Shown here: one piece after another, positions 34,145 to 43,761 of the stretch
Layout: each line of letters opens with the position of its first letter
Position numbering within the stretch: the first letter of the stretch is position 1
Source: Ignavibacteria bacterium
GTDB taxonomy: Bacteria > Bacteroidota > Ignavibacteria > Ignavibacteriales > SURF-24
Assembly: GCA_025612245.1 (NCBI GenBank)
Contig: JAAXKQ010000004.1
Coordinates: 186,001 to 250,000 of the forward strand
DNA: 64,000 bases
Reading direction: 5' to 3'
Made by a program: the position numbers and the translations under genes
The notes under the pieces: model-generated
Seen by the model: the letters and a program-made list of their open reading frames with translations, nothing else
The model's database searches: none
Told to the model about the DNA's origin: nothing

Positions 34145-36250
34145 ATGAAAACAATAATTCACCTCCTGGCCTTAACTTTAACTCTATTTTCTTATTCAAA
34201 TAATATTGGTGCATCTGTGTATATTTCCGATAAAAAAGAAAAGGATATACTGACTCGGGAAGAGTCGAAAAAAATAATTCAGTCTGACCTTAACAGGTAC
34301 TATACAGATAAAAAGCTGGGTTCTTTCGTCGAAAACGGAAAAACTTACTTCAGGCTCTTTGCCCCCACGGCCGACAGGGTAACGCTCGTTACCTATATGA
34401 AGCCCGGGGACAACAAGCCGATTTCCTATGAAATGAAAAGTGATACCGCGGGCGTCTGGGAAGCCGTGATAGATGGCGAAAAGTACGGACTTTTCTACGG
34501 TTTTAAGATCGGGCGCGAAGGTCAGAACCACCAGGACGTCATCTGCCTTGATCCTTATGCCAGGGCAGTTGCAACATACAACACTTACATGAATCCCCGC
34601 CTTGCCATTGTGGTTAAAGACGGCACATACGACTGGGAGGGCGACAAACCGGTTGAACGCGACTGGCGTGACCTTATTGTTTATGAAATGCACCTGAGGG
34701 ATATGACTGCACATCCGTCCTCGGGAGCCAGACAACCCGGAACATACAGGGGCCTGATTGAAAAGGGAATTAAAGGCGGGCTAAATTATATCAGGGACTT
34801 GGGAGTCAACACCGTAGAACTTCTTCCGGCGCAGGAGTTTGCAAATATTGAAATCCCTTACAGGGATTCCATGGCCGGGCGTTTTAATACATGGAACCCT
34901 TATGAACGCAACCACTGGGGTTATATGACTGCCTCATTCTTTGCTCCTGAAGCCTACTATACCGAAAAGGAATTCAAGTGGAACAGCTGGATGGGCAGCA
35001 GGGCCGAACAGATTGACCAGTTTAAGGACATGGTGAAGGCTTTTCATAAAGATGGAATAGCCGTTATTATGGACGTTGTTTATAACCATATCTCGGAGTA
35101 CGAGCTTGGAAACCTGAAGGAGATCGACTCAAAGTATTATTTCAGGTTTGACGAGCGCGGCAACTACAGGGCTGAAAGCGGCTGCGGCAACGACTTTAAG
35201 ACCGAGCGGCCCATGGCAAGACGAATGATAATTGAAAGTCTTCTATACTGGATGAAAGAATATCACGTTGACGGCTTCCGCTTCGATCTTGGAAAAATGA
35301 TCGACTGGGAGACGGTCGAGGAAATCATCAGGGAAGCAAAAAAAGTCAACCCGAGCGTTGTAATTGTGTGCGAGCCCTGGGGCGGGGGATACGACCCGAT
35401 GGGATTTTCCCTGAGGGGCTGGGGAAGCTGGAACGACCAGATCAGGAACGGCATAAAAGGGGAAAACCCCACAAACGGCCACGGCTGGATTTTCGGCAAG
35501 TGGTACGGCAATAACAACATGGGAAGAATTAAGAGCTACGTCAATGGCACACTCGTGCGCGACAGCCTGGGACTTTTCCAGAAAAAAGAACATTCTGTTA
35601 ATTACCTCGAAAGCCACGACGGCCTTACGCTGGGTGATTTTATCAGGATCGGGACAAAGGAAGTAGATCAGAATAAGGTAATAAAGGACGTAGATGAGAA
35701 CGCGAAGCTTACTCCTGTGCAGCTAAAGCTGAATAAGCTGGCAGCACTATTCCTTTTTACCTCGCAGGGAATGACAATGATTTCCGAAGGACAGGAATTT
35801 GCACGCAGCAAGGTTATTCCACTCGACGTTAAAGTGCCCGACGAAAATAAGGGCAAAATCGACCATAACAGCTACAACAAGGACAACGCAACAAACTATA
35901 TCAACTATAAGCATGCTGATATGAATAAGGACCTTGTTGACTATTATAAAGGACTTATTAAATTAAGAAGTAACTATGCCGCATTCAGAAGAGCTGCCTA
36001 CGAGGACGTATCGTTTATGGAAGTGCCGGGCAAGGCTTTTTCTCTCGGCTTCAAGGTTTTATTTGAAGGCGACGACTTTATTGTGCTTTTTAACGCCGAG
36101 AATTCGGGTGAGGTGAGGTTCAGCCTTCCGGAAGGAAACTGGGACATACTGGTTAATGCCGACAAGTCAGGCATTGATCCCCTGGGGACCATTTCAAAAG
36201 AAGCAAAGCTGGGTCCAAAGACCGGCCTGGTTCTGAAGAAACAAAAATAA
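34145..36250 (+). CDS. Exported GH13 alpha-glucan debranching enzyme (pullulanase/isoamylase-like)
   Basis: 701 residues. A signal peptide covers about residues 1-24. An N-terminal CBM48-like beta domain (KTYFRLFAPTADRVTLV, about 50-150) precedes the catalytic barrel. GH13 regions: VIMDVVYNH, the nucleophile Asp in GFRFDLGKMID (about 378), the acid/base Glu in VIVCEPWGGG (about 407), and ESHDGLTLGD (about 492). The C-terminal beta domain closes the protein. It hydrolyses alpha-1,6 or alpha-1,4 links of starch or glycogen-like glucans outside the cytoplasm. It is followed 22 bases later by the dipeptidase gene. Confidence 0.9.
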   Translation: MKTIIHLLALTLTLFSYSNNIGASVYISDKKEKDILTREESKKIIQSDLNRYYTDKKLGSFVENGKTYFRLFAPTADRVTLVTYMKPGDNKPISYEMKSDTAGVWEAVIDGEKYGLFYGFKIGREGQNHQDVICLDPYARAVATYNTYMNPRLAIVVKDGTYDWEGDKPVERDWRDLIVYEMHLRDMTAHPSSGARQPGTYRGLIEKGIKGGLNYIRDLGVNTVELLPAQEFANIEIPYRDSMAGRFNTWNPYERNHWGYMTASFFAPEAYYTEKEFKWNSWMGSRAEQIDQFKDMVKAFHKDGIAVIMDVVYNHISEYELGNLKEIDSKYYFRFDERGNYRAESGCGNDFKTERPMARRMIIESLLYWMKEYHVDGFRFDLGKMIDWETVEEIIREAKKVNPSVVIVCEPWGGGYDPMGFSLRGWGSWNDQIRNGIKGENPTNGHGWIFGKWYGNNNMGRIKSYVNGTLVRDSLGLFQKKEHSVNYLESHDGLTLGDFIRIGTKEVDQNKVIKDVDENAKLTPVQLKLNKLAALFLFTSQGMTMISEGQEFARSKVIPLDVKVPDENKGKIDHNSYNKDNATNYINYKHADMNKDLVDYYKGLIKLRSNYAAFRRAAYEDVSFMEVPGKAFSLGFKVLFEGDDFIVLFNAENSGEVRFSLPEGNWDILVNADKSGIDPLGTISKEAKLGPKTGLVLKKQK

Positions 36251-36272
36251 AATAATAAAGGTAAGGTGAATT

Positions 36273-36887
36273 ATGAGTAGAAAAATCTACTGTTCAGCTT
36301 TTCTCCTTTTATTTATTTGTTCTTCCTTATTCGCCCAGGTAAGCGATACCTCCATAGTATTGCTGAAATCCATAGATTCAACAATCGTTACGGATGTCAG
36401 GTATGCAACGGCGAATAATTTTACGGGTAAGGTTCTTTATCCTACCGCGAACGTGTATTTAAGAAAATCTGCTGCTGAAAAGCTCCATGAGGCTGAAGTG
36501 GAGCTTCTAAGCAGGTACAACCTGAGACTCAAGGTATTTGACGGCTACCGTCCGCTTTCGGTCCAGAAGAAGCTCTGGGAGATAATGCCGGACACGAGGT
36601 ACGTTGCCAATCCGAAGAATGGTTCCAGGCATAACCGCGGGGCGGCCGTGGACCTGACGCTCATAGACTCAACGGGACGTGAACTTGAAATGGGGACTTC
36701 GTATGACGACTTTACAGACAGGGCTCACAGGGATTACGAGGATCTGCCTGAGAATGTTCTTAATAACCGTAGGTTCCTGGAAGAAATAATGGTAAAGTAC
36801 GGATTTGAACCATTAAGCACGGAATGGTGGCACTTTGATTATTCGGGCTGGAAGAATTATTCCATTCTGGATGAAGAGATCAAATAG
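36273..36887 (+). CDS. D-alanyl-D-alanine dipeptidase (M15D, VanX/DdpX type), exported
   Basis: 204 residues. A signal peptide is present (MSRKIYCSAFLLLFICSSLF, cut after FAQ). The M15 zinc site is SRHNRGAAVD (about residue 117) and the catalytic Glu plus third ligand are in TEWWHFD (about 183). GYRPLSVQKKLW is characteristic for the VanX/DdpX branch. It cleaves D-Ala-D-Ala from peptidoglycan turnover in the periplasm. There is no vanHA, so a resistance role is not suggested. AAGGTAAGG lies near the start. Confidence 0.92.
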   Translation: MSRKIYCSAFLLLFICSSLFAQVSDTSIVLLKSIDSTIVTDVRYATANNFTGKVLYPTANVYLRKSAAEKLHEAEVELLSRYNLRLKVFDGYRPLSVQKKLWEIMPDTRYVANPKNGSRHNRGAAVDLTLIDSTGRELEMGTSYDDFTDRAHRDYEDLPENVLNNRRFLEEIMVKYGFEPLSTEWWHFDYSGWKNYSILDEEIK

Positions 36888-36950
36888 TCAGTTTACTGTG
36901 CGAAGAAAAAAAGTAAGTGAAAGGTTTCACGTCAAAAAGGAAGTAATCAT

Positions 36951-39900
36951 TCAGGTGAATAGGGCCTTCTTGAGCGACTTTTCAATTGCTGTTTTGAAGT
37001 TGCTGAGGTTGACCGGTTTACGGAAGACGTACTCCACCTGAAGCTCGCGATATTCCTCAAAAATGTGTTTATTTATGTCGCCGCTCAGTACAATTACGGG
37101 CGGCTTTCCTTTTATATCCATTCCGTTAAGATTCCTAACCATGTCATATCCGCTCATAAGAGGCATGTCGTGGTCTGTAATTACGAGTGCGGGAGTTTTC
37201 TTTGCGATAAACTCAAGTGCCTCCTGGCCGTTCGAGGCTTCATCTATCCTGTAATTGGGTACAATGTTTTTGAGTATTTTCTGGTACAAGAGCCGGTCGG
37301 TTTTATTGTCGTCCACCAGGAGAATATTTGCTGCTGCTGCGGGAAGGGTGAAGTGAAATTCTGAGCCCTTGCCGAATTCGCTTTCAACGTGAATTTCGCC
37401 ACCGTGTTTTTCGATGATCTCACGGACGATTGAAAGCCCGAGTCCACTTCCTTTCTCGCCTTTAGTACCCTCAAGGGTGAATTTCGAATCCACCCTGAAA
37501 AGTTTTCCTAAATCCTCTTTCTTAATTCCCACCCCGGTATCTTTTACAATAAAGAGGTAACTGGTCAATCCTTCCGAAGGGCGGCATGAAACGGTAATTG
37601 ATCCATCAGGGTTTGTAAACTTAATTGAGTTCGAAATAAGGTTATTAAATACCTGAAGAAGCAGGTTGGAATCGGCATGCACGTATATATCCTTCTCAAG
37701 CAGCGACTCGAGGTGTATTCCTTTCTGCAACGCGGTACCGGCCATTATGGTAATGGATTTCTGAATGACTTCTCTTATATTCAGCCTTTCAGGTTCAAAT
37801 TTCATTCTTCCCGTCTGCAGCCTCGTCCACTCGAGGAGCGAATTGACGAGCTGGAGCATATTTTTAGATGACTCCTGAATAAAGCTGATATACTGGTTCT
37901 TCTGTGCTTCACTCAGCTCGCTGTCGGATAAGAGGAGGTCAGTAAAGCCAAGTATTGAGCTGAAGGGTGTTCTCAGGTCGTGCGAGATTATGGACAGGAA
38001 CTTGTCTTTTGTATCGTTCGACTGCCTTAAGGCTTCGGTTACTTTGTATAGGTCTTCTGAGGCTTTCTTGTAAAGTGAAATATCGCTTACGAGTCCGAAT
38101 ATCCTATGTGGCCTGCCAGAGTCATCTCTTTGTACTTTAATTTTATTCCTGATCCAGGTAATGTTGCCCGATTTATTGATGATCCTGAATTCAAGCTCAT
38201 CGGACTGCCTGGCGGGATCTTTGAGGAGGTTCTTTAATTTTTTGTTTACTGCTCTCAGGTCGTCCGGGTAGATGAGCTTAAACCACAGCTTAGAGTCCGA
38301 GAGGAACTCCTCCTGGCCGTAGCCGGTGACTTTCTCAATTGAAGAGGTATAAAAGACTGGTCTCATATTCTGTTCAATTCTTTCTGCACTCCAGAGGAAG
38401 TCGTCTATGTTATCGGTAATGCTTCTATAGCGCTCTTCGGAATCCCTCATTGCTTTTTGAGTTCTTTTTCTTTCTGTAACGTCGCGGCATACGGAAACAA
38501 TATAAGTCTTGTTTTCCGCTTCGTATGAAGTTACAGAAGCCTCGGCATAGAACAATGATCCGTCTTTATGCTTGGCCAGAAATTCATAGCGGCTTGGAGC
38601 GGTTTCCTTGTTCTCTCGTGCCTTGATGAGCCTGGCCACCTTAGGGATATCCTCGTTAGAGACGATATCCAGGGGATCTTTGCCGATCATTTCGGCCGCA
38701 TTATTATAGCCGAATATGGCTGCAAAGGACTCATTGACGAGGATGAACTTTCGCCCGGTCTCAACGGCAATGCCGTCCTGTGAGGCCTCATAGACAGAGC
38801 GGACCATGAGGAGCTCTTTTTCAGCTTCCTTCTGTTCCGTAATATCGGTAAAGATGCAGTTGTGGTATTTTACGGCGTTATTAAGGTCCTTGATTGGGGA
38901 GAAGTTAGCCAGTGTAACAATTTCCTTTCCGCTTCTTGTAATTAGATGAAGTTCCGTAGAGCCGGAATGGTCCTCCAGAAGTTCGGGTAGGCTGATTTCC
39001 TCTTCCTTCAGGGAATCCGGGCAGATGAGGTCCCTGATATTCTTCTGCAGAAGCTCGCCTTCGGTGAAGTCGAACGCCCTTAAGAAGGCGGGGTTCACGT
39101 AAATTATGTTTCCGCCGGTATCCAGATTGCAGATGAACTCATTTGCATTTATTACAATATTTCTGAAACGTTCCTCTGAAATTCTCAGCTCTTTTTCGAC
39201 TCGCATTCTTTCCGTAACCGATGAGCAGAGGAATATAAAGGCACGGCTGTTGCCTTCACCTGCAGAGCTGACTTTAACGGAAACAATTTCCTCCCTTCTG
39301 TCCCTTGTAGCGGCATTAAGCTCTGCTTCATAGGGAGAGCCCGCTATCACCTGTTTTTTAATTTCCAGGAAGCTTATTTTATCGAATGAGCTGAAAATTC
39401 TTCCAATAAACTGCCTGAAAATTTCACTTTTGCAGTAGCCGAAGAGTTTTTCGGCAGACCTGTTCCAGAAAATTATTTTTCCTTCGGCATCCGTGGTAAT
39501 TACGGCATCTGTTACACTTGAAGTAATAAACTGGTACTGCTTAAGTTCGGCAATTTCATTCTGGTACCTGATCTTTTCATTTTCCTCGGCCGTAATATCC
39601 TTCAGTGAGACATATATCAGCTTCGGCGTACTGCCGAATGAAAAGGGGATAAACGAGACCTGGAATGAAACCATCTGCCCCTCAATTTCAACTGAGGCCT
39701 TTTCAAGGGTTTTACCGCCATTAGAAGGTATACGGCTAAATATTCCGGATGTCTTTTCTTTTAGGATAGGGTAGAGGATCTCTTCAAGGGGACTGTTAGC
39801 GAGATCGCCTTCGGGCAGAATATTCCCCAAAGATCCGTTCAGGCAGAAGTATTTGATCTTAAAGCCGTAGTCCGTAATAAAGCAGGAATCTTCCGACTCT

Positions 39901-40337
39901 TTAGCCATTATGCCAAAGAATGAATCCTTAAAGCTGATATTATCCAGGTTTTCCGCTTCAAGCTTCAGGTCCTCAAGAATGAGCATTCCCCCGAGGAAGG
40001 CATTCTCATTAAATATGGAATACCCCTTAATGAAAACCGAAATTTCGCTTCCGTCGATTGTTCTTGAGCTTTTAATTTTCCTTTCAAAGAACTTTCCTTC
40101 GCCAAGGCTTTTAATTTCATCCTTCAGGTTAAGTGCTTCAGGTATTCCCGATTGGAAGAGGTTTATATCGGCAGGAATTCCGGTTCCTGGATTACAGATG
40201 ACCCCGAAATTAAAAAAGCTTGTATTGACATATGTCACTTTCCAGTCCGAAGAAAAGGTAAGGATGCCTACGGGTGCCTCTTCAAGGAAACTTAAAGTCT
40301 GTTCCTGGGATGATGTTTTTTGTAAATCCTTCGACAT
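36951..40337 (-). CDS. PAS-rich hybrid histidine kinase with C-terminal receiver
   Basis: 1128 residues from the ATG at 40337 (AAAGGA upstream; a longer frame to 40550 is unlikely and overlaps other sequence). About six PAS/PAC modules fill residues 15-760 (for example TDAVITTDAEGKIIFWNRSA, SEERYRSITDNIDDFLWSAE). Then HisKA with the phospho-His in SHDLRTPFSSILGF (about 786), HATPase with NLISNSIKFT, DTGVGIKKEDLG and GSGLGLSIV, and a receiver with Asp in LVITDHDMPLMSG (about 1055). No membrane helix, so a soluble sensor; PAS ligands unknown. No dedicated output gene is adjacent. Confidence 0.92.
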   Translation of the reverse strand: MSKDLQKTSSQEQTLSFLEEAPVGILTFSSDWKVTYVNTSFFNFGVICNPGTGIPADINLFQSGIPEALNLKDEIKSLGEGKFFERKIKSSRTIDGSEISVFIKGYSIFNENAFLGGMLILEDLKLEAENLDNISFKDSFFGIMAKESEDSCFITDYGFKIKYFCLNGSLGNILPEGDLANSPLEEILYPILKEKTSGIFSRIPSNGGKTLEKASVEIEGQMVSFQVSFIPFSFGSTPKLIYVSLKDITAEENEKIRYQNEIAELKQYQFITSSVTDAVITTDAEGKIIFWNRSAEKLFGYCKSEIFRQFIGRIFSSFDKISFLEIKKQVIAGSPYEAELNAATRDRREEIVSVKVSSAGEGNSRAFIFLCSSVTERMRVEKELRISEERFRNIVINANEFICNLDTGGNIIYVNPAFLRAFDFTEGELLQKNIRDLICPDSLKEEEISLPELLEDHSGSTELHLITRSGKEIVTLANFSPIKDLNNAVKYHNCIFTDITEQKEAEKELLMVRSVYEASQDGIAVETGRKFILVNESFAAIFGYNNAAEMIGKDPLDIVSNEDIPKVARLIKARENKETAPSRYEFLAKHKDGSLFYAEASVTSYEAENKTYIVSVCRDVTERKRTQKAMRDSEERYRSITDNIDDFLWSAERIEQNMRPVFYTSSIEKVTGYGQEEFLSDSKLWFKLIYPDDLRAVNKKLKNLLKDPARQSDELEFRIINKSGNITWIRNKIKVQRDDSGRPHRIFGLVSDISLYKKASEDLYKVTEALRQSNDTKDKFLSIISHDLRTPFSSILGFTDLLLSDSELSEAQKNQYISFIQESSKNMLQLVNSLLEWTRLQTGRMKFEPERLNIREVIQKSITIMAGTALQKGIHLESLLEKDIYVHADSNLLLQVFNNLISNSIKFTNPDGSITVSCRPSEGLTSYLFIVKDTGVGIKKEDLGKLFRVDSKFTLEGTKGEKGSGLGLSIVREIIEKHGGEIHVESEFGKGSEFHFTLPAAAANILLVDDNKTDRLLYQKILKNIVPNYRIDEASNGQEALEFIAKKTPALVITDHDMPLMSGYDMVRNLNGMDIKGKPPVIVLSGDINKHIFEEYRELQVEYVFRKPVNLSNFKTAIEKSLKKALFT

Positions 40338-40375
40338 ATGTCCTTTGCTGGAAATAATTGGCTGAAATATAAATA

Positions 40376-41053
40376 ATGAAACTGAAATATAAAAACCAGA
40401 AAACAGGAAGAAAGATGGTGGGGGAGGCAGCCGGTTCTTGGGACTTATATCCACACTGCATCTTCGGCCTTTCGAGAAATGATTTCTATACGGGAGGCAA
40501 TGGTATTTATCATTTCTCAGGCTCCTCATGGAAAGAGATATTTGTTCCAAAGGTAGACAGTTTAATTTATCGTGATGTTGTAATAACGGACATAAGAGGA
40601 ACTAGTCCTGATAACATCTGGGCTGTGGGATATGGCCTCAGGGATGAGAATACTAGCTATGGCGTAATTTATCACTACAATGGAAAGGATTGGAAGCAAA
40701 GCACGATCCTGAAAATGAAGAACATTAACCCTTTGCGTATCTATCCCACTGGTGAAGGAACTAAATGCCTGATTTTTGCTGTAGACGATAAGTATGACAC
40801 TTTCCCTGATGGTACCAAAGTATTCGAATATGACGGGAACTCTACGCTGAAGGAGATCGCTTCGGGCTCGTTCTGGGAAAGAGAAAATCAGACAAGGATT
40901 TATGCCATAAATGGAAAGCTCTTTGTGGAAATGAACAATATTATCTATGAATACTACTACGGGCAGTACAGGAAATTAATCCCAATCCAGAGACTGAATA
41001 ACGGATTGATAATAGGAGGTAGAAGTAAAAGCGACATCGGTATTTGTCAATAA
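40376..41053 (+). pseudogene. Truncated beta-propeller-like protein fragment
   Basis: A 225-codon frame without signal peptide or recognisable start. Its repeats (GLSRNDFYTGGNGIYHFSG, IRGTSPDNIWAVGYG, then VIYHYNGKDWKQ) are typical of internal blades of large exported propeller proteins in this phylum. The frame stops 3 bases before the left end of the insertion element at 41057. The N-terminus begins only 38 bases from the kinase start, so the 5' part is missing too. It is most likely a relic left by insertion and deletion. Confidence 0.6.
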
Positions 41054-41203
41054 AAATGAGACAAAATTTTATAAATATTTAAGCAACATTTTTAAACTCT
41101 TCAATAGATTCCCCGGGTTTATTTATCCACACTTTCTCATCAGGCTTTTTAACCTTCGTTGGTCCTTTTACAAACCTCTCCGGGTGTAACTTATAAATTC
41201 TAT

Positions 41204-42127
41204 TCATGACAGACTGCCTGAGAACGTGGACCTCGTCAACCCTTCCGTAGTGCACGTCCTCAGAGGCGTGAAGTAAGCAATGCCAGAGTGCTTGTGGCTC
41301 TTGTTATACCAGTTGAAGAAATCCCCAGAGAACATTCTTGCCTCTTCAATCGAATGGAAGCATTCCGGGAAGTCAGGCCTGTATTTCAGGGTCTTAAAGA
41401 CCGACACTCGGAGTAAGGGTTGTCATTTGAAACATGAGGCCTGGAGTGAGTCTTTGTAACTCCAAGATCCATCAGAAGCTGCCCCACGGAACTTGACTTC
41501 ATGGATGACCCCCGGTCTGCATGAAGCGTAAGCTCACCCTTCTTTATACCCTGCCTTCTGATGGTTTCATTTATCAGTATTTTTGCAAGTGAGGCCGACT
41601 CCCTGCAGGCCACCATTCAGCCAGCCACTACTCTTGAATATACGTCCATAATTTTATAGAGGTAGTAATAAGTCCATTTCCTGGGGCCTTTCAGTTTCGT
41701 TATATCCCAGCTCCAGAGCTCATTGGGCCGTGTTGCCAGCAGCTCAGGCTTCCGGTAATTCCCCTTGTCTTTCTGCCTACGCTGCACATTTTCCTTATTT
41801 TTCATGAGGATTCTGTACATTGTCCTGATAAGCAAAGGTAGACCGACTCGTCAAGCAGTGTGGCATAAACCTCAGGTGGTGCCACATCGCAAAATCTCTC
41901 GCTGTTCAGTAAGGAAAGAACCTTTTCTTCCTCCTCTTCTCTAAGAGCTCCTGGGGATGCCGGCAGGGCTTCTTTTCTTCAGGAGAACTTACCTCTTCTT
42001 TCTTACGTGTAATGCGGTAGTAAGTTGCCCTTGAGAGTCCCAGGACACTACACATTTCATACTTGTCTATAAGACAACTCTCTTCCTTTGACTTCTCTAA
42101 AATCACCTCTGCCATCCTAAGCCTCAC
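41204..42127 (-). pseudogene. IS3-family orfB transposase, broken by several frameshifts
   Basis: Four consecutive fragments on the minus strand in different frames (42127-41906, 41835-41617, 41616-41386, 41407-41204) together read as one IS3 OrfB: helix-turn-helix CSVLGLSRATYYRITRKK, then WSWDITKLKGPRKWTYYYLY with the first Asp, LHADRGSSMKS with the second Asp, DNPYSE with the Glu, and FKTLKYRPDFPECFHSIEEAR to the end. Indels or stops separate each piece, so no active transposase can be made. Confidence 0.85.
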
Positions 42128-42181
42128 TTCAGCATGGGAGATTACTCCTTCTCCTCCTTGTCCGGGTTCAGCAAGATTGAA

Positions 42182-42628
42182 TTATTTTTGGGGGAAGTCT
42201 ATTATCATCTCACTTTTCTGGAGCTTTTTCCTTGTTGCTTCAAGCTCACGCTCGAGCGCCTTTACCTTTTCTTCAAGCTCTTTTTCCCTTGAAGACGGTG
42301 CCGGTTTAGTATGTACCTGCTTACTTATATTATTCTTATTTTCACTCATCTGAAACTTCTTTTCCCATTTCCTTGCCAAATTATAATATACGCCTTCCTG
42401 TCTTAAGTATCCGCCTATTTCACCCGTACCTGATTGCCTGATCTGCTGAATGCGTTCTACTACTTTCCTCTTGTAACTTTCTGTGTACTTCTTCCGCTTT
42501 TTGAAAGAACCCGACTGGACCTCAGTTTCCTGACTGTAAAACCTTTCTTTCTTCTCATCAGTTCCTCCAGTTGTCGCCACACCGGCGGCTCCTTCCGTCA
42601 CTGATCTTTTTTCTTCATTAGAATTCAT
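42182..42628 (-). CDS. IS3-family orfA transposase subunit
   Basis: 148 residues. The first 40 are low complexity; then KKYTESYKRKVVERIQQIR and a helix-turn-helix-like region (YYNLARKWEKKFQ), followed by a long leucine-zipper coiled coil (REKELEEKVKALERELEAT) and the end KLQKSEMIIDFPQK, typical of IS3 OrfA. OrfA normally joins OrfB by ribosomal frameshifting; here orfB is broken, so the protein has no partner in this copy. Confidence 0.8.
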   Translation of the reverse strand: MNSNEEKRSVTEGAAGVATTGGTDEKKERFYSQETEVQSGSFKKRKKYTESYKRKVVERIQQIRQSGTGEIGGYLRQEGVYYNLARKWEKKFQMSENKNNISKQVHTKPAPSSREKELEEKVKALERELEATRKKLQKSEMIIDFPQK

Positions 42629-42689
42629 GTAATCTCTTAGACTTTCTCGCCCTCACAAGTTAACGGTTTTTTTATTATTTTTTGTCTCA

Positions 42690-43761
42690 CTAATATAGAC
42701 ACAAAGGGCTATTTAATATTTTTATCCTGAATGGTAAGGGGATTACTATGTTCATTCCTCAACAATTCAGGCGTTTTTAAACAAATGCCGGATGATTTGC
42801 TTTCTGAAAAATGGCAGACCTTACTTTAGTGATGGAGAGTTAGCTATGGTTTGTATAAAATATCAGCTCAGATGGAGTTTTGAATATGGACACCCATAAT
42901 TTTTACTCAGATACCAATAAAGCCACATTAAGTATCAGTTGAACAACCTTGGCTATCATATCTTTTACTTCATTCCAATAAACCCTTTCTATCGAAAGCG
43001 TTTTTCCTTTTAGGACTGCAAATATGTTTGTTGCAAAAATAGATTAAAGAAACTTAAAAAGGTACAGAACTTAAAATAAATTCAGCAAAGACGGATAGTA
43101 GCATTCAAGACATCACTGTGATTCAGATTAGCAATGTCGATTTTTAATGCAATTCTAGCTGAAAGTTTATTTAAATAAAACAAAATCCTGTCCCCATAAA
43201 AATATTTTTATTATTTCTCCTATTTTTTGAAATATTTTTCCGAAAACGCTCCTCGTCACCATATATATAGAGAGAGAATATTTTTGCAGGAATATCGTTT
43301 TTCCCCTGAACGGAAAATAGGGGAATAGATTATATGGCTTATTTAACGAAATTAATTTGAAGAGCTTTTATGAACTATAACAATTAGATAGGAACTGATA
43401 AAGGGAATTAGTGTCGTTTTCTCAGTAATTTGAGTTAAGTCCGAAAAGTGTTCTGAAATCTAAACTGTGTAATGAATATTCCTATTAGAAGATTCAAGTT
43501 AAGCTAATAACAAGATACAGTAATGTTATATAGTAATTCTCTGCTTTAATAATTCTCATTAATTTAAGGAGGTTAAATGCAAAGGGATCTATTGTTCTCT
43601 TGTCTTTTGTGTTACTATTTTCCTGGATAATTGCATCTTATGGCTTCTGCTTTCACATTGTTCAACTGAGTCATTTGCAATATTATTGCAAATGTGCAAA
43701 ACATGGTTCATCTAAATCAGTTTTTAATGAAATATTTAATCAATTATTCGGAAAAATCATT
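42690..43761. other. AT-rich non-coding stretch after the insertion element
   Basis: About 1.07 kb with no confident gene. It contains runs of A/T and a TATATATAGAGAGAGA stretch near 43262-43277. Near its end, AGGAGG precedes an ATG at 43577 that opens a 17-codon frame (MQRDLLFSCLLCYYFPG). A stretch near 42780-42900 reads protein-like for about 40 codons but is closed by stops, so is probably decayed. Confidence 0.45.

Larger units (their letters stand above)
41057..42689 (-). mobile_element. Degenerate IS3-family insertion sequence
   Basis: Terminal inverted repeats: TGAGACAAAATTTTATAAA at 41057 and, on the other strand from 42689, TGAGACAAAAAATAATAAA (16 of 19 identical). The element is 1633 bp, starts TG and ends CA as IS3 elements do. 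It carries an intact orfA and a broken orfB. No direct target duplication is visible at the borders (CAATAAAAA left, CTAATATAG right), so the insertion is old or rearranged. Confidence 0.8.

Noticed and set aside
36273-36887. Vancomycin resistance determinant
   Set aside because: The protein is a VanX/DdpX-type dipeptidase with a signal peptide, but no vanH or vanA partners are present; ordinary cell-wall turnover is likelier.
40338-40550. 71-codon N-terminal extension of the hybrid histidine kinase
   Set aside because: Overlaps the propeller fragment on the other strand, has odd composition, and the ATG at 40337 has a better ribosome site.
43262-43277. TATATATAGAGAGAGA stretch as a regulatory repeat or microsatellite
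   Set aside because: Very short and within generally AT-rich sequence; no evidence of function.
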